Assembly (NCBI GenBank): GCA_029565065.1
Contig: JAKQOW010000070.1
Location: 1 to 35,374, forward strand
Direction of reading: 5' to 3'
Length of the DNA: 35,374 bases
Origin: Acidobacteriota bacterium
GTDB taxonomy: Bacteria > Acidobacteriota > JAAYUB01
Part shown: one piece after another, positions 1 through 8,524 of the stretch
Layout: each line of letters starts with the position of its first letter
How positions within the stretch are numbered: the stretch's first letter is position 1
The notes under the pieces: model-generated
The model's database searches: none
What the model was told of the DNA's origin: nothing
The model's input: only the letters and a program-made list of their open reading frames with translations
Translations under genes and position numbers: made by a program

Positions 1-1
1 G

Positions 2-139
2 CCCGAGGCGGTCTCGGCGTTCGTCATGGAGGTGATCCACAAGGATCCGTCGCGGCGGCTGGCCGACTTCGCGGCGATCCAGCCCCGCGTCGAGTCGCTG
101 CTGCAGCACCTGGCCGCCCGCCCGGCCGAGACCGAGTGA
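2..139 (+). CDS. C-terminal fragment of a truncated upstream gene, unidentified
   Basis: An open frame enters from the left edge and ends at TGA 137-139, giving 45 residues. The short K-D-P-S-R-R stretch resembles the last subdomain of bacterial Ser/Thr kinases (the kinase at 24303-27611 has K-D-P-G-R-R there), but the match is too short to assign a family. A GTG at 136 overlaps this stop as GTGA, which could couple it to the next gene, although a better start for that gene lies at 181. The rest of the gene is outside the window. Confidence 0.5.
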   Translation, partial: PEAVSAFVMEVIHKDPSRRLADFAAIQPRVESLLQHLAARPAETE

Positions 140-180
140 CCGGATCCGTTGCCGAACCGGTGAGGGGTGGACTTCATCCG

Positions 181-1227
181 ATGCCACAGGTGAGACTGGA
201 CCGCTTCACGTTCGAGCGTCTGGCGGCCGGCATTCTGGCCGGCGGCGGGTCATTCCAATTCGAAGCCCACGGCCACAGCATGGCGCCGGCGGTCCGGGAC
301 GGGGACGTCCTGACGCTGGAGCCGGTGCGGGGGGAGGCCGTGCGCGTGGGCGACATCGTGCTGTACCGGGATGGCCGCAGCCAGCCGGTGGTCCACCGCG
401 TGGCGGCATGCGGCGCGCGCGCCGGCTCCGCCGTCCTGACCCTCCGCGGCGACGCGGCGCCCGGCGCGTCGGAAGCGGTGCCGGCGGAGCGGGTGCTGGG
501 CCGGGTGGTCCGGATTGAGCGGCGGGGCCGAGCAATCGGGCTCCACCGGCCGCTACTGGAGGGGATGGCCCGCCGGGGGGTCCGAACGGCGTACCTGGAT
601 TACGCCTGGTGGGGGCGCGCGGCGCGGGCCGTTGCCCGATCCGCGGCGGGCCGCGTGCAGCGGTTGCGCTTTTACCGACGCCTGGCCCGGAGAATTCTGG
701 GCGGGAGCATCCGCTGCCGGCTGGCGACCACGGAGGATGCCGGCGATCTGGCCCGGTTCTATGGCCACACCATCTTCACTCGGGATGATCATCCATTTGC
801 TCAGGATGATCAGCCGTTCGTCCAGGATGATCGCTCGGCCGAGTCGTTCCGTCCCGACACGGCGGGTCGCCGGCTGGTGCTCGTCGCCCACGCGGGCCGG
901 CGCATGGCCGGGGCGGCCATGCTGATCCGGCCCGCCGACCAGGCCACCTACCCCGACTGGTGGATCTTCAGTATGTTCGTCCGGCCCGTCTTCCGCGGCG
1001 CGGGGATCGGCGAGGACTTGGTCCGCCTGGCGCTGGATCGGGCTGTGGCGGGAGGAGGCGAACGGGTGCACCTGCTGGTGTTCGCGGACAACCGGGCGGC
1101 CGTTGAGCTGTACCGCAAGATGGGATTCCAGCCATCCGCTCTGTCGGTGTTGAGCCGGCAGCTGGACGAGGAGGCGGCGCGCGAGGGCCGCCGCCGCGTC
1201 ATCATGACCCGCGGCTGTACGCGGTGA
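181..1227 (+). CDS. S26B signal-peptidase-like domain fused to a GNAT acetyltransferase
   Basis: The N-terminal part (about residues 20-120 from ATG 181) carries the S26 signature G-H-S-M-A-P with Ser33, then G-D-I-V and P-V-V-H-R-V with His72. This is the Ser/His pattern of the S26B branch (SipW, archaeal and ER signalases) rather than the Ser/Lys dyad of LepB. No transmembrane segment is visible, so it may be cytosolic, unlike true signal peptidases. From about residue 180 a GNAT fold follows, with the acetyl-CoA loop in V-R-P-V-F-R-G-A-G-I-G and the typical late N-R-A-A-V-E-L-Y-R-K-M-G-F. ATG 181 is preferred because a GAGGGG stretch lies about 10 nt upstream; GTG 136 would add 15 residues. 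S26-like proteins of this kind often accompany PqqD and HprK-like genes, and such a set lies at 8525-11436. The substrate is unknown. Confidence 0.85.
   Translation: MPQVRLDRFTFERLAAGILAGGGSFQFEAHGHSMAPAVRDGDVLTLEPVRGEAVRVGDIVLYRDGRSQPVVHRVAACGARAGSAVLTLRGDAAPGASEAVPAERVLGRVVRIERRGRAIGLHRPLLEGMARRGVRTAYLDYAWWGRAARAVARSAAGRVQRLRFYRRLARRILGGSIRCRLATTEDAGDLARFYGHTIFTRDDHPFAQDDQPFVQDDRSAESFRPDTAGRRLVLVAHAGRRMAGAAMLIRPADQATYPDWWIFSMFVRPVFRGAGIGEDLVRLALDRAVAGGGERVHLLVFADNRAAVELYRKMGFQPSALSVLSRQLDEEAAREGRRRVIMTRGCTR
784..846 (+). repeat. In-frame 21-bp tandem repeat in the GNAT part
   Basis: Three consecutive 21-bp units begin with GATGATC at 784, 805 and 826. They encode successive seven-residue blocks starting with Asp-Asp (DDHPFAQ, DDQPFVQ, DDRSAES). 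The third unit has diverged in its second half. The repeat lies between the first helix and the next strand of the GNAT domain, so it probably forms a loop insertion. Confidence 0.7.
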
Positions 1228-1241
1228 GTGCCAGGCGCGCC

Positions 1242-1266
1242 GTAGGCCGCGTTCGATGAACGCGGC
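1242..1266 (+). repeat. REP-like hairpin with GTAG foot (family A)
   Basis: GTAG at 1242-1245 is followed by a perfect palindrome of 9-bp arms (GCCGCGTTC and GAACGCGGC) around a GAT loop. The GTAG foot at the base of a hairpin is the known hallmark of REP sequences mobilised by RAYT (TnpA-REP) transposases. Family members with altered but still paired arms lie at 11834-11858 and 11955-11979. Confidence 0.7.
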
Positions 1267-1410
1267 CGGACGGCAGGCATGAACGGTGTGTGCAATCCCT
1301 CCACCGGCACGTTACGGAACATCCAGCCATCCATGCGCGGCGTCGCCACGCGCCTCCGGTGACCACCCGCAGTCCGCAACAGAATCCCGCCGCGTGAGCG
1401 GCGGCGGCGT

Positions 1411-1434
1411 GTAGCCCGGACCGAAAGGTCCGGG
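1411..1434 (+). repeat. REP-like hairpin with GTAG foot (family B), left end of REPIN-like pair
   Basis: GTAG is followed by the stem CCCGGACC/GGTCCGGG with a GAAA tetraloop. An inverted relative at 1593-1616 has G:C in place of A:T at one stem position and reads GAGA in the loop on its own strand. The two face each other across about 206 bp, as in a REPIN or BIME. Confidence 0.7.
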
Positions 1435-1592
1435 GAGCGAAGGGTGCTAGAGGGCAGCCAGCTCCGCAGGAGCGGGGGAATCGCGGCCGAGGTAAGCCGC
1501 AATCGGCGATTGATCAATGTCCCAAACCGGGCCCGGCGCCTGGATCCCGCCGCCGCATGCGCGGCTGTCTCATCCCGTATTTATCCCGACCA

Positions 1593-1616
1593 CCCGGGCC
1601 TCTCGGCCCGGGCTAC
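1593..1616 (-). repeat. REP-like hairpin (family B), right end of REPIN-like pair
   Basis: Read on the minus strand this is GTAG, stem CCCGGGCC/GGCCCGGG and a GAGA loop. It mirrors the copy at 1411-1434. One base pair changed on both sides of the stem, so pairing is kept. Confidence 0.7.
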
Positions 1617-1630
1617 ACTCCGCGGCCGCT

Positions 1631-1810
1631 GGCGCGGCCTCCTGCTCGCCGCGACGTGTCGCCCGCTGTAGCGCCCGGCCGCCGGACGGGCGCGGTGACA
1701 CTCGGCGATGTAGCGCCCGGCCGCCGGACGGGCGCGGTGACACTCGGCAGGAAGTGACGGGATTCCGAAACACCCTCACCGCGGCTTGGCACGAACCCGT
1801 GGGTGAATCG
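1631..1810 (+). repeat. 180-bp direct repeat, copy 1
   Basis: This segment is repeated with an offset of 215 bp at 1846-2025. It contains two tandem units (1668-1709 and 1710-1749) that each begin GTAGCGCCCG, then a conserved tail ending near GGCACGAACCCG. Confidence 0.8.
1668..1749 (+). repeat. Tandem REP-like units (family C), period 42 bp
   Basis: Two head-to-tail units each start with GTAG followed by a near-palindrome of arms CGCCCGGCC/GGACGGGCG around GCC, then a GTGACACTCGGC tail. One arm position is mismatched here, whereas the units at 11449-11513 pair perfectly. Confidence 0.75.
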
Positions 1811-1845
1811 CTCGACTGTGCCCAGGGGGCGGGCCGCGCCCGGCG

Positions 1846-2025
1846 GGCGCGGCCTCCTGCTCGCCGCGACGTGTCGCCCGCAGTAGCGCCCGGCCGCCGG
1901 ACGGGCGCGGTGACACTCGGCGATGTAGCGCCCGGCCGCCGGACGGGCGCCGTGACACTCAGCAGGCAGTGGTGGGACTCCGATCCATCCTCACCGCGGC
2001 TTGGCACGAACCCGCGGGCGTATCG
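1846..2025 (+). repeat. 180-bp direct repeat, copy 2
   Basis: This is the second copy of 1631-1810, with scattered substitutions. It contains the tandem units at 1883-1924 and 1925-1964. A recognisable single relative of its tail follows the tandem units at 11489-11600. Confidence 0.8.
1883..1964 (+). repeat. Tandem REP-like units (family C), second pair
   Basis: These are the same two 42-bp units as at 1668-1749, displaced by 215 bp as part of the larger direct repeat. Confidence 0.75.
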
Positions 2026-2040
2026 CGCATCTAATGAAAG

Positions 2041-2479
2041 GCCCCATCGGAATTGTCACAACGCACATCGCCGGAGTGTTGTTTGCCAAGCGGGAATGAT
2101 GATTGTGACACTATTCGGACGACTGCATGGGTTTTGTAAATTCTTGGGGAATGTGCATCTCAAATCTACATATTTAAGTTGACTTGGATTGTTATAGCGC
2201 ATACATTCATAGCATTAGGATGTGTATTTGAAATACAGTATGTCTGACTGAGTCGAACCGAAATTTTCCAGATTTGATTCAGAATATATGCGGATCCGTT
2301 TGGGTGACAGGTGCTCCTGTAGGCGGCGGGATGTGTCGAGTGGTGCGACAGGGCAAGAAGAAATAGCGTGAGTGAACATAACGGACACAGACTGCGGCGA
2401 GTCGTCGGCAGTCTGGTACCCGTGAGAATGATGGATCCGGTATTCGGTTCGATGTAGGGATTGAACAAGGGAGACCGAT
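2041..2479 (+). other. AT-rich leader upstream of the DUF11 gene, no gene seen
   Basis: Base composition drops sharply compared with the flanks, especially at 2085-2280. Short frames here show no recognisable protein. The segment holds the promoter candidate at 2179-2207 and what would be a 5' leader of about 265 nt. I see no clear riboswitch or tRNA. Confidence 0.6.
2179..2207 (+). promoter_or_regulatory. Sigma-70-like promoter candidate for the DUF11/C25 operon
   Basis: TTGACT at 2179-2184 and TACATT at 2202-2207 are separated by 17 bp within an AT-rich tract. Transcription would start near 2214 and leave a long leader. This is the best-spaced pair in the interval, but a closer start cannot be excluded. 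Confidence 0.4.
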
Positions 2480-5400
2480 ATGAAAGCCAAACTGACAAGC
2501 GTCGTAGTGGGCCTCTTGCTGGTTGTGCTGTTTTCCGGCGCAGCCGGGGCGCAATCATCGCTGACCGTCGAGCCCATCACCTGGGACGTCATCGGGCTGG
2601 ACAGCAACTCACCGACCGCCGGACCCAAGTACTTCCCGGTGGGGGTCCGGATCACCAACACCGGCGCATCCACGTCCGGCGTCCTGACGGCGACCTTCGT
2701 CTGGGACTCGTCGAACTCCTACATCAACCTGCGGCCGAATACCCTGTCGACGCTCGATCTCGGCACACTGGCGGGGAACGGAGGCTGGGTCGACGCGTAT
2801 TTCGAGGTCGAAGTCACCCAGGACACGGCTGCATATGAAGCCTCCCGAAGCTACCACATCAGCGTGGCTGAAGGCGGAACCTGGAACGCCAACTCTCCGA
2901 TCCGGGCCCTGTACGTGGAGCATCTGGTCTCCCAGGGCCGCAACGACGTCACCAACATGTATCTCAGCGTGACAGAGCCCCCCACGGAGGGGCCTTACGG
3001 TACTGAAATTCCCAACGGCGGCAGCATGACCCTGATGGTGGGCAACACCTACTGGATCACGCTGGAGGCCTACACGGCCACCAACGGGTACGAGCAGCTC
3101 GAGAGTTTCATCAACTTCCCCAACATCATCTTTCAGATCCTGGACGTCACCACGACCTACACGGCGGATTCCTCGACTAATGTAGAGAATCCCAGCGACA
3201 AGTTGTATGGCGACGGCTGCGTCTGGGACAGCGACCCGACATCCCCCAACTACTTGAGTTGCCTGAGCACCGGCAAGGTGGGCGGCGATCTGATCACGAT
3301 ATACGAAGTCAAAATACTGCAGATCCCCGACGCCCCGCGAACCAACCCGGAGCCCCTCACCACCCTGATCTACGACTTTTCGGGCAGCAGCTTCCACTAC
3401 AACTCCGATTTCGGCGGCGAAACCCGCTACGCCACCATCATCAGCGCCGGCATCGAGAAGTCCTTCGCGCCCAAGTCCATCAATCCCGACACTGTGCCCG
3501 CCGGGACGTCCACGCTCACCTTCACCATCACCAATCCGGGTACGACCACGATCACCGATGTAAGTTTCTACGACGACCTGCCCACCAACGGCGGCACCGG
3601 GCGGATGCGCCTCGCCAGCACCACCTTTACCTACGGTGGCAGCTTCAGCGTCAACCCCACGCCGGACCCGTTAATGACCGTGGGCGGCACTTGGCTGTCT
3701 TTCACCGGTGCGGAGATTCCCGGCCTGAGTTCCGCCACCATCGCGGTCACCGTCACCGTCGACGAAGCGGGCACCTACCACAACGTTTCGGATAACCTGT
3801 TCATCGACTCGACCATCGACACCGGCGACTGGGCCGAGGATACCCTGGTGGCCACGAACAAACCCCCCGGACCCTCGACATGCGATCCTCGCTCCGTGCT
3901 GGCCACCTGGACAATGCCAACCGGGAGCACAACCTCGCCTCCGCCTTACACCACCATAGCGGCGGATGTCGCCGAGGCCACGGCCAACTACTTGGGGGGA
4001 ACGACCGTCAGGATCAGCACAGCTGAGGGGAACCCCGTCAATTCTTGGGAAATTTTGGGAGGCTGGGAACTGATCGGCACCTTGCCCAACGCGAACGCCA
4101 GCCCGTATTTTCAGTTCCAAGTGGACACCAGCAATTATGGCGGCGCGGCCATTTCGTTTGACATCAAGATCGATCCGCCGGGTGCCTGGCAGAGCGCCGG
4201 AGCAGATAATATCATCTACGTGTACTCCTCGGCCGATGGATCGACTTGGAACAATATTGGCAGCTTTGAGGGAAGTAAAGGAAAATGGGTCTCGTCCGGG
4301 ACGCTTCCGGCTCTGCCTCTTGATGGTGGAACGGGGGTCGTCTACACGTACTTCCGGATCAACGCGAAAGGAGCGGCGACCAGCGCCGCCACGGTTTTAA
4401 TCGATAATGTCACCGTCTACGGTTGCCCGCGGCCGGACCCGCCGACGCTGGCTAAAACCTTCTCGGACGTATCGATCTGCCAGGGCGACTATAGCGAGCT
4501 GACCTTCACCTTCACCAATCCCAACGCCACCTCGCTCACAAACGTTGAGTTCACCGACGTCCTGCCAGTGGGTCTGGAGATCAACAATCCCAACGGCACC
4601 CCCACGGTATCCTGCACCACCGGCTCGAGCACCGGCCACACCATCACCGCCGTCGCCGGCACCCGGACGATCAGCATGACCGGCGCGACGCTGGCCGCAA
4701 ATTCCAGCTGCAGCTTCACGGTGTACGTCAAGGGCGCGGCCGCGGGGAGCTATGTCAATACCAGCGGCAGCATCTCCTCCCTCTATACCGGCCCCAATAA
4801 CACCGACACCGGCTACGGCACCGACAACTTGATAGTGATCGCTACGCCGGTGATCAACAAGACCTTTGGCACGACCAACCTGATCACCGGTGAGACCACC
4901 AGCCTGACCTTCACCATCACCAACCCCAACGGTGCCACCGAGCTGACGGGCGTGGGCTTCACCGACACCCTGCCTTCCGGGCTGGATGTCACTTCCGACA
5001 CTGTGACTCTTCCCTGTAATGCAAGTGGTACTCTCACCCTGACGGACAACAATCCAAACCCGGATACGATTGTATTGAGCGGTGCCACCCTGGCCGGGGG
5101 CGGTTCCTGCACCTTCTCGGTCGATGTCACCGGGACCACCGCCGGCACGTATGAGAACACGGTGCAGGTGACCTCCGCTGGAGGCTGCACGGGCAACACG
5201 GCCTCCGCCACGGTGATCGTCAGAGACCTGATCAGCTCGCTCGCATTCCAGAAACAAATTAGCACGTCGTCCAGCGGGCCGTGGTACGACTACATGACGG
5301 TGGCCGTCGGCACGCCACTCTACTACCGGTTCCTCGTGGAAAACACCGGTGAGACGGCTTTGACCAATGTGACGGTGAGCGACCCAAGCCTGGATCCCTT

Positions 5401-6073
5401 CTCCTGCACCTGGCCCTCGCCGCTCCCGGTGGCGGTCGCCGGCAACGACAATCACATCGCCTACTGCGTCCCCACGAAAACGGTCACGGCGGCACTCGGC
5501 GGCCCGTACACGAACACAGCCACGGTCACGGCCGATTATCCCACCAGCCCGCCTCAGCTCACTGCAACGGATATCGCCCGATATGAAGGGCAAAATCCGA
5601 CGGCGGTGGTCATCGGCCGAGTCGCTCTCGGCTACGCGCGGGTCACGGACTTTCTCCGCAGCATCGGCGTGCCGGAGATCGGCATCGCCGAGCTGCAGAA
5701 CATCCTGCGCGTCTGGGCGCCGGATTCCCCAGCCGGGGAGAGCACCGACCGCCAGGAATTGCTGGACGCCCTGATGGCTTACCTCGATCCGGACGGTGAC
5801 GGCCGGGTGGTGGTGTTCCGCTGGGAAACGCTGGAGGAGCGGGGCGCCATCGGGTTCTACGCCGACCGGCTCACCGACGGGACCTGGGTGCGCATCAACG
5901 CCGGGATGCTGCCCGGCCTGATCGCCTCGCCCATGGGGGCGGAGTACTGGCTGGCGGACCCGGGCGCCTCTCCGGGCAATGACTACGTGTACCGGCTGAT
6001 CGAAGTCGAGGCGCGCGGCACGACCCGTGAATATGGTCCGTTCGACCTGCGCGTCGAAATCCCGCTGCCGTAA
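2480..6073 (+). CDS. Secreted multi-domain DUF11 repeat protein
   Basis: This 1197-aa exported protein starts with a signal peptide (about residues 1-24, ending A-G-A-Q). At least four immunoglobulin-like DUF11 modules are recognisable near residues 333-440, 663-760, 801-905 and 940-1020. They carry the recurring L-T-F-T-I-T-N-P and F-T-D-x-L-P motifs. Residues about 470-650 look like a beta-sandwich (galactose-binding or concanavalin-like). A D-P-D-G-D-G calcium-loop-like motif near residue 1100 precedes a terminal fibronectin-like module with the pattern W-E-T, G-F-Y, Y-x-Y-R-L. No sortase, PEP-CTERM or type IX sorting tail is obvious. The protease gene starts 15 nt downstream, so the two probably form a transcription unit. 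A role as a surface or adhesive protein, or as substrate or partner of that protease, is inference. Confidence 0.85.
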   Translation: MKAKLTSVVVGLLLVVLFSGAAGAQSSLTVEPITWDVIGLDSNSPTAGPKYFPVGVRITNTGASTSGVLTATFVWDSSNSYINLRPNTLSTLDLGTLAGNGGWVDAYFEVEVTQDTAAYEASRSYHISVAEGGTWNANSPIRALYVEHLVSQGRNDVTNMYLSVTEPPTEGPYGTEIPNGGSMTLMVGNTYWITLEAYTATNGYEQLESFINFPNIIFQILDVTTTYTADSSTNVENPSDKLYGDGCVWDSDPTSPNYLSCLSTGKVGGDLITIYEVKILQIPDAPRTNPEPLTTLIYDFSGSSFHYNSDFGGETRYATIISAGIEKSFAPKSINPDTVPAGTSTLTFTITNPGTTTITDVSFYDDLPTNGGTGRMRLASTTFTYGGSFSVNPTPDPLMTVGGTWLSFTGAEIPGLSSATIAVTVTVDEAGTYHNVSDNLFIDSTIDTGDWAEDTLVATNKPPGPSTCDPRSVLATWTMPTGSTTSPPPYTTIAADVAEATANYLGGTTVRISTAEGNPVNSWEILGGWELIGTLPNANASPYFQFQVDTSNYGGAAISFDIKIDPPGAWQSAGADNIIYVYSSADGSTWNNIGSFEGSKGKWVSSGTLPALPLDGGTGVVYTYFRINAKGAATSAATVLIDNVTVYGCPRPDPPTLAKTFSDVSICQGDYSELTFTFTNPNATSLTNVEFTDVLPVGLEINNPNGTPTVSCTTGSSTGHTITAVAGTRTISMTGATLAANSSCSFTVYVKGAAAGSYVNTSGSISSLYTGPNNTDTGYGTDNLIVIATPVINKTFGTTNLITGETTSLTFTITNPNGATELTGVGFTDTLPSGLDVTSDTVTLPCNASGTLTLTDNNPNPDTIVLSGATLAGGGSCTFSVDVTGTTAGTYENTVQVTSAGGCTGNTASATVIVRDLISSLAFQKQISTSSSGPWYDYMTVAVGTPLYYRFLVENTGETALTNVTVSDPSLDPFSCTWPSPLPVAVAGNDNHIAYCVPTKTVTAALGGPYTNTATVTADYPTSPPQLTATDIARYEGQNPTAVVIGRVALGYARVTDFLRSIGVPEIGIAELQNILRVWAPDSPAGESTDRQELLDALMAYLDPDGDGRVVVFRWETLEERGAIGFYADRLTDGTWVRINAGMLPGLIASPMGAEYWLADPGASPGNDYVYRLIEVEARGTTREYGPFDLRVEIPLP

Positions 6074-6088
6074 CGGGAAGGAGCGAAC

Positions 6089-8428
6089 ATGAACGCGAAG
6101 GGAAAAACCATGAGGAACATACGTCGGCTGTTGCAGGTGGTCGTCTGCGGGCTCGTGCTCGTGTTGACACCGGTCATGGCTGAATCGGCGCCACCGGCGA
6201 GCGGGAACTCCCACGAGCTGGTTTGGGATTCCTGGCAGCCGCTGGCCGGCGGGTACATGGCGCGGCGCCGCGTGCCGGCGCGCCTGGAACTGCCCGTCGA
6301 GGCGCGGCGCGCGCCCGCCACGCAATCCCGCACGCAAGTGGATACGTTCAACAAGGCCTCGAGCGAGCTGTCGCTCTGGCTCTACACCGGTGTGCCGGGG
6401 ATGTACAGCGTGGGCCTGGACGAGGTCGCCGCCGAGACGGGCATCAGCGTCAAATCATTGCAGGTGGCCGCAAAATCCAGGCGGCTGGGCCTGACCAACG
6501 CGGGGCGGGACGTGCCCTACTATTACGACTCGGCGTACCAGCGCCTGCTGTTCGCCGGCGAAGCCTACACCACGTTCTACACGGACGAGAATGCCTACCG
6601 GCTGGTGACATCCCAAAAACCGCACCCGCGCCTGATCAGCACCGTTAATGCTCGTCCGACGGAGCTGCCGCCCGGTCAGTCACAGCCGTTTCGCGAGGTG
6701 CTGCAGTTCGTCGAGGAGACGGACATGATGTACAGCACCTGGCTGTACCCCGGCGACCCGGACGCCCGGTACTGGTTCTGGGACTACCTGTACGGCTCGT
6801 CCAGGCCCCAGATCCAGCTCTCCGTGCACGTTCCGAACCCGGCGCCCGACGGCACCGCCCGGTTGCGGGTGAAGTTGCATGGCTTCACCGACCAGTACAC
6901 CGGCGACGAACATCGGGTGTACGCGAAGCTCAACGGCGTTCCGGTGGGTTCCGAGCTGGTGTGGGACGGCCTGGCGCCGGCGGAGCTGGTGGCGGAGTTC
7001 AACCCGTCGCTGTTGCAGGCCGACGGCGACAACACCCTGACGCTCCACACCGTGTACGATACGGCGCATCCCTGGCCGGGGCAATTTCTGGAGTCGGTCG
7101 CAGTGGAGTACGACCGCCTGCCCGTGGCCACCGACGGGCAGATTTGGCTGCGTGACGTGACCCAGGGGCTCCAGGAGGTGACGGGTTTTTCGAGCCCGGA
7201 CATCCTCGTGGTCGAGTCGCCGGTTCAAAACGCCATCCTGCGGAGCGATGCCTACATTCACCCGAGCGACGATGGAACGTGGGCCGTCACCCTCAATACA
7301 AGATCAGGCAAGGACTATCTGATCGCCGAAGCGCCGGCGTTCTTGGGTGCGGCGTTCGACGCCCGTCCGCAGGCGGATCTTAATGCGCTCCGGCCGGGGG
7401 CCGACGTCCTGATCATCGCCCCGCGCGAGTTTGCCGGGACCGCGCAGGACCTGGCCGAGTTGCGGCGCGCCGGTCACGCCGAGGCCGCGGTTGTCTGGCT
7501 GGACGACATCTACAAGTCCTTCAGCGCCGGGCGGGTGGATCCTTACGCCATCGGCCAGTTCATGGACTGGGTTCGGACCGAGTGGAGCCGGGTCCCCGCG
7601 GCGGTGACGCTCATCGGCAAGGGTTCGCTGGACCGGAAGGATTGCATGGGGTACGGGGACAATTTCCTCCCGGTCCTCATGACCTCCACCCCGTGGGCGC
7701 TGGCCGCGTCCGACAGCCGGTTGCTCGGGATCGACGACGGCGCGACGCCCATGGCCGTGGGCCGGATCGCCATCACCAACGACGGCGAGGGCCGCGCCTA
7801 CGTGAACAAGCTCCGCGCGCACGCGTCAAGGGATAATACCCAGGCGGCGGAACGGGCCCTCGTGGTGGCGGACAATCCGGATTCCGGCGGCGCCTTCCAC
7901 CAGGATGGCGACCGGTTGGCCGTGCGGTTGCAGGACCTGGGGGTATGGTGGGTCGAGACACTGTATCATCCCACCGACCCGGTGCGCGCCACCCTGATCC
8001 AGTCGGCGGTTTGGGAATCCGGTCTGATCTCCTTCAGCGGCCACGGTTCGGTGGCGCAACTGGGCACCAACGCGGAGAAATTCCTCAGAACCAGCGATGC
8101 CGCCGCGTTGCGCAACGGTTCCTGCCCGGTGTTCCTGGCCCTGACGTGCGCGGCGGGCGATGACTCCCTGCCCGGCGTCCGGTCGCTTTCGAGCACCCTG
8201 GTGCTGAACCCGCAGGGGGGGGCCGTCGCCTCGCTGGCGGCCTCCGGGCTGTCGTTCAATTCGGATGCCCATGTCCTGGCTCACGCCTTCATTCAACACC
8301 TCTACGGGAGCCATATCAACGTCGGGGAGGCCCTGGTGGGCGCGAAGCAGGACACCGCCGGACAGATCGCGGTGTTCATGGCGCCGCTCTATTCGATCAT
8401 CGGCGACCCTTCCGTGTACCCATGGTAG
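6089..8428 (+). CDS. Secreted C25 (gingipain-family) cysteine protease
   Basis: This is a 779-aa protein with an N-terminal signal sequence (hydrophobic stretch about residues 12-30). ATG 6089 is supported by AAGGAG about 7 nt upstream; ATG 6110 is an alternative. The C-terminal half matches peptidase family C25. His652 lies in S-G-H-G-S, Cys687 in L-T-C-A-A-G-D, and a pro-domain-like beta-rich region comes before them. Both catalytic residues are present, so it should be active, probably in the periplasm or outside the cell. There is no obvious C-terminal sorting domain. It follows the DUF11 gene closely and ends 96 nt before the putative precursor peptide. It may process the DUF11 protein or take part in maturing the exported peptide; both are inference. 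Confidence 0.88.
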   Translation: MNAKGKTMRNIRRLLQVVVCGLVLVLTPVMAESAPPASGNSHELVWDSWQPLAGGYMARRRVPARLELPVEARRAPATQSRTQVDTFNKASSELSLWLYTGVPGMYSVGLDEVAAETGISVKSLQVAAKSRRLGLTNAGRDVPYYYDSAYQRLLFAGEAYTTFYTDENAYRLVTSQKPHPRLISTVNARPTELPPGQSQPFREVLQFVEETDMMYSTWLYPGDPDARYWFWDYLYGSSRPQIQLSVHVPNPAPDGTARLRVKLHGFTDQYTGDEHRVYAKLNGVPVGSELVWDGLAPAELVAEFNPSLLQADGDNTLTLHTVYDTAHPWPGQFLESVAVEYDRLPVATDGQIWLRDVTQGLQEVTGFSSPDILVVESPVQNAILRSDAYIHPSDDGTWAVTLNTRSGKDYLIAEAPAFLGAAFDARPQADLNALRPGADVLIIAPREFAGTAQDLAELRRAGHAEAAVVWLDDIYKSFSAGRVDPYAIGQFMDWVRTEWSRVPAAVTLIGKGSLDRKDCMGYGDNFLPVLMTSTPWALAASDSRLLGIDDGATPMAVGRIAITNDGEGRAYVNKLRAHASRDNTQAAERALVVADNPDSGGAFHQDGDRLAVRLQDLGVWWVETLYHPTDPVRATLIQSAVWESGLISFSGHGSVAQLGTNAEKFLRTSDAAALRNGSCPVFLALTCAAGDDSLPGVRSLSSTLVLNPQGGAVASLAASGLSFNSDAHVLAHAFIQHLYGSHINVGEALVGAKQDTAGQIAVFMAPLYSIIGDPSVYPW

Positions 8429-8524
8429 GTATGCGGCGGACGGAGCAACTGCAGCGATTAACGACAAGCCGGATTTGATTTTGCCCGGCAACCATGTATG
8501 ATGTTGAAGAAGAGGAATAAACGA

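Larger units (their letters stand above)
1241..1640 (+). repeat. Composite about 400-bp element, copy 1
   Basis: In order this segment has the family A hairpin, a spacer, the family B hairpin (1411), a GCTCC-GCA-GGAGC mini-hairpin (1461-1473), a segment reading GGATCCCGCCGCCGC, the inverted family B hairpin (1593-1616), and a GCGGCCGCTGGCGCGGCC block. The same blocks occur in the same order at 11954-12356 with diverged spacers. This shows a duplicated composite element rather than chance hairpins. Confidence 0.7.
1228..2040. repeat. Non-coding REP-rich intergenic block 1
   Basis: No credible gene lies here. Open frames in this block are by-products of palindromic GC-rich repeats and are similar on both strands. 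The block holds a composite element at 1241-1640, then a duplicated 180-bp unit carrying four head-to-tail hairpin repeats. Related sequence recurs at 11437-12356. Confidence 0.85.

Noticed and set aside
1668..1964. CRISPR-like array
   Set aside because: Units are palindromic and directly adjacent, with a 42-bp period and no unique spacers, and no cas genes are present.
2068..2085. Second sigma-54-like site (GG, 10 bp, GC)
   Set aside because: Spacing fits, but the -24 part matches poorly and it lies about 400 bp from the next gene.
1517..2182. 221-codon plus-strand frame in block 1
   Set aside because: It is built from duplicated REP units (repeated R-R-T-G-A-V-T-L). There is no ribosome site and no protein-like composition.
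4397..6337. 646-codon minus-strand frame over the DUF11 and C25 genes
   Set aside because: It crosses two well-supported plus-strand genes and encodes Arg/Gly/His-rich sequence without recognisable domains.
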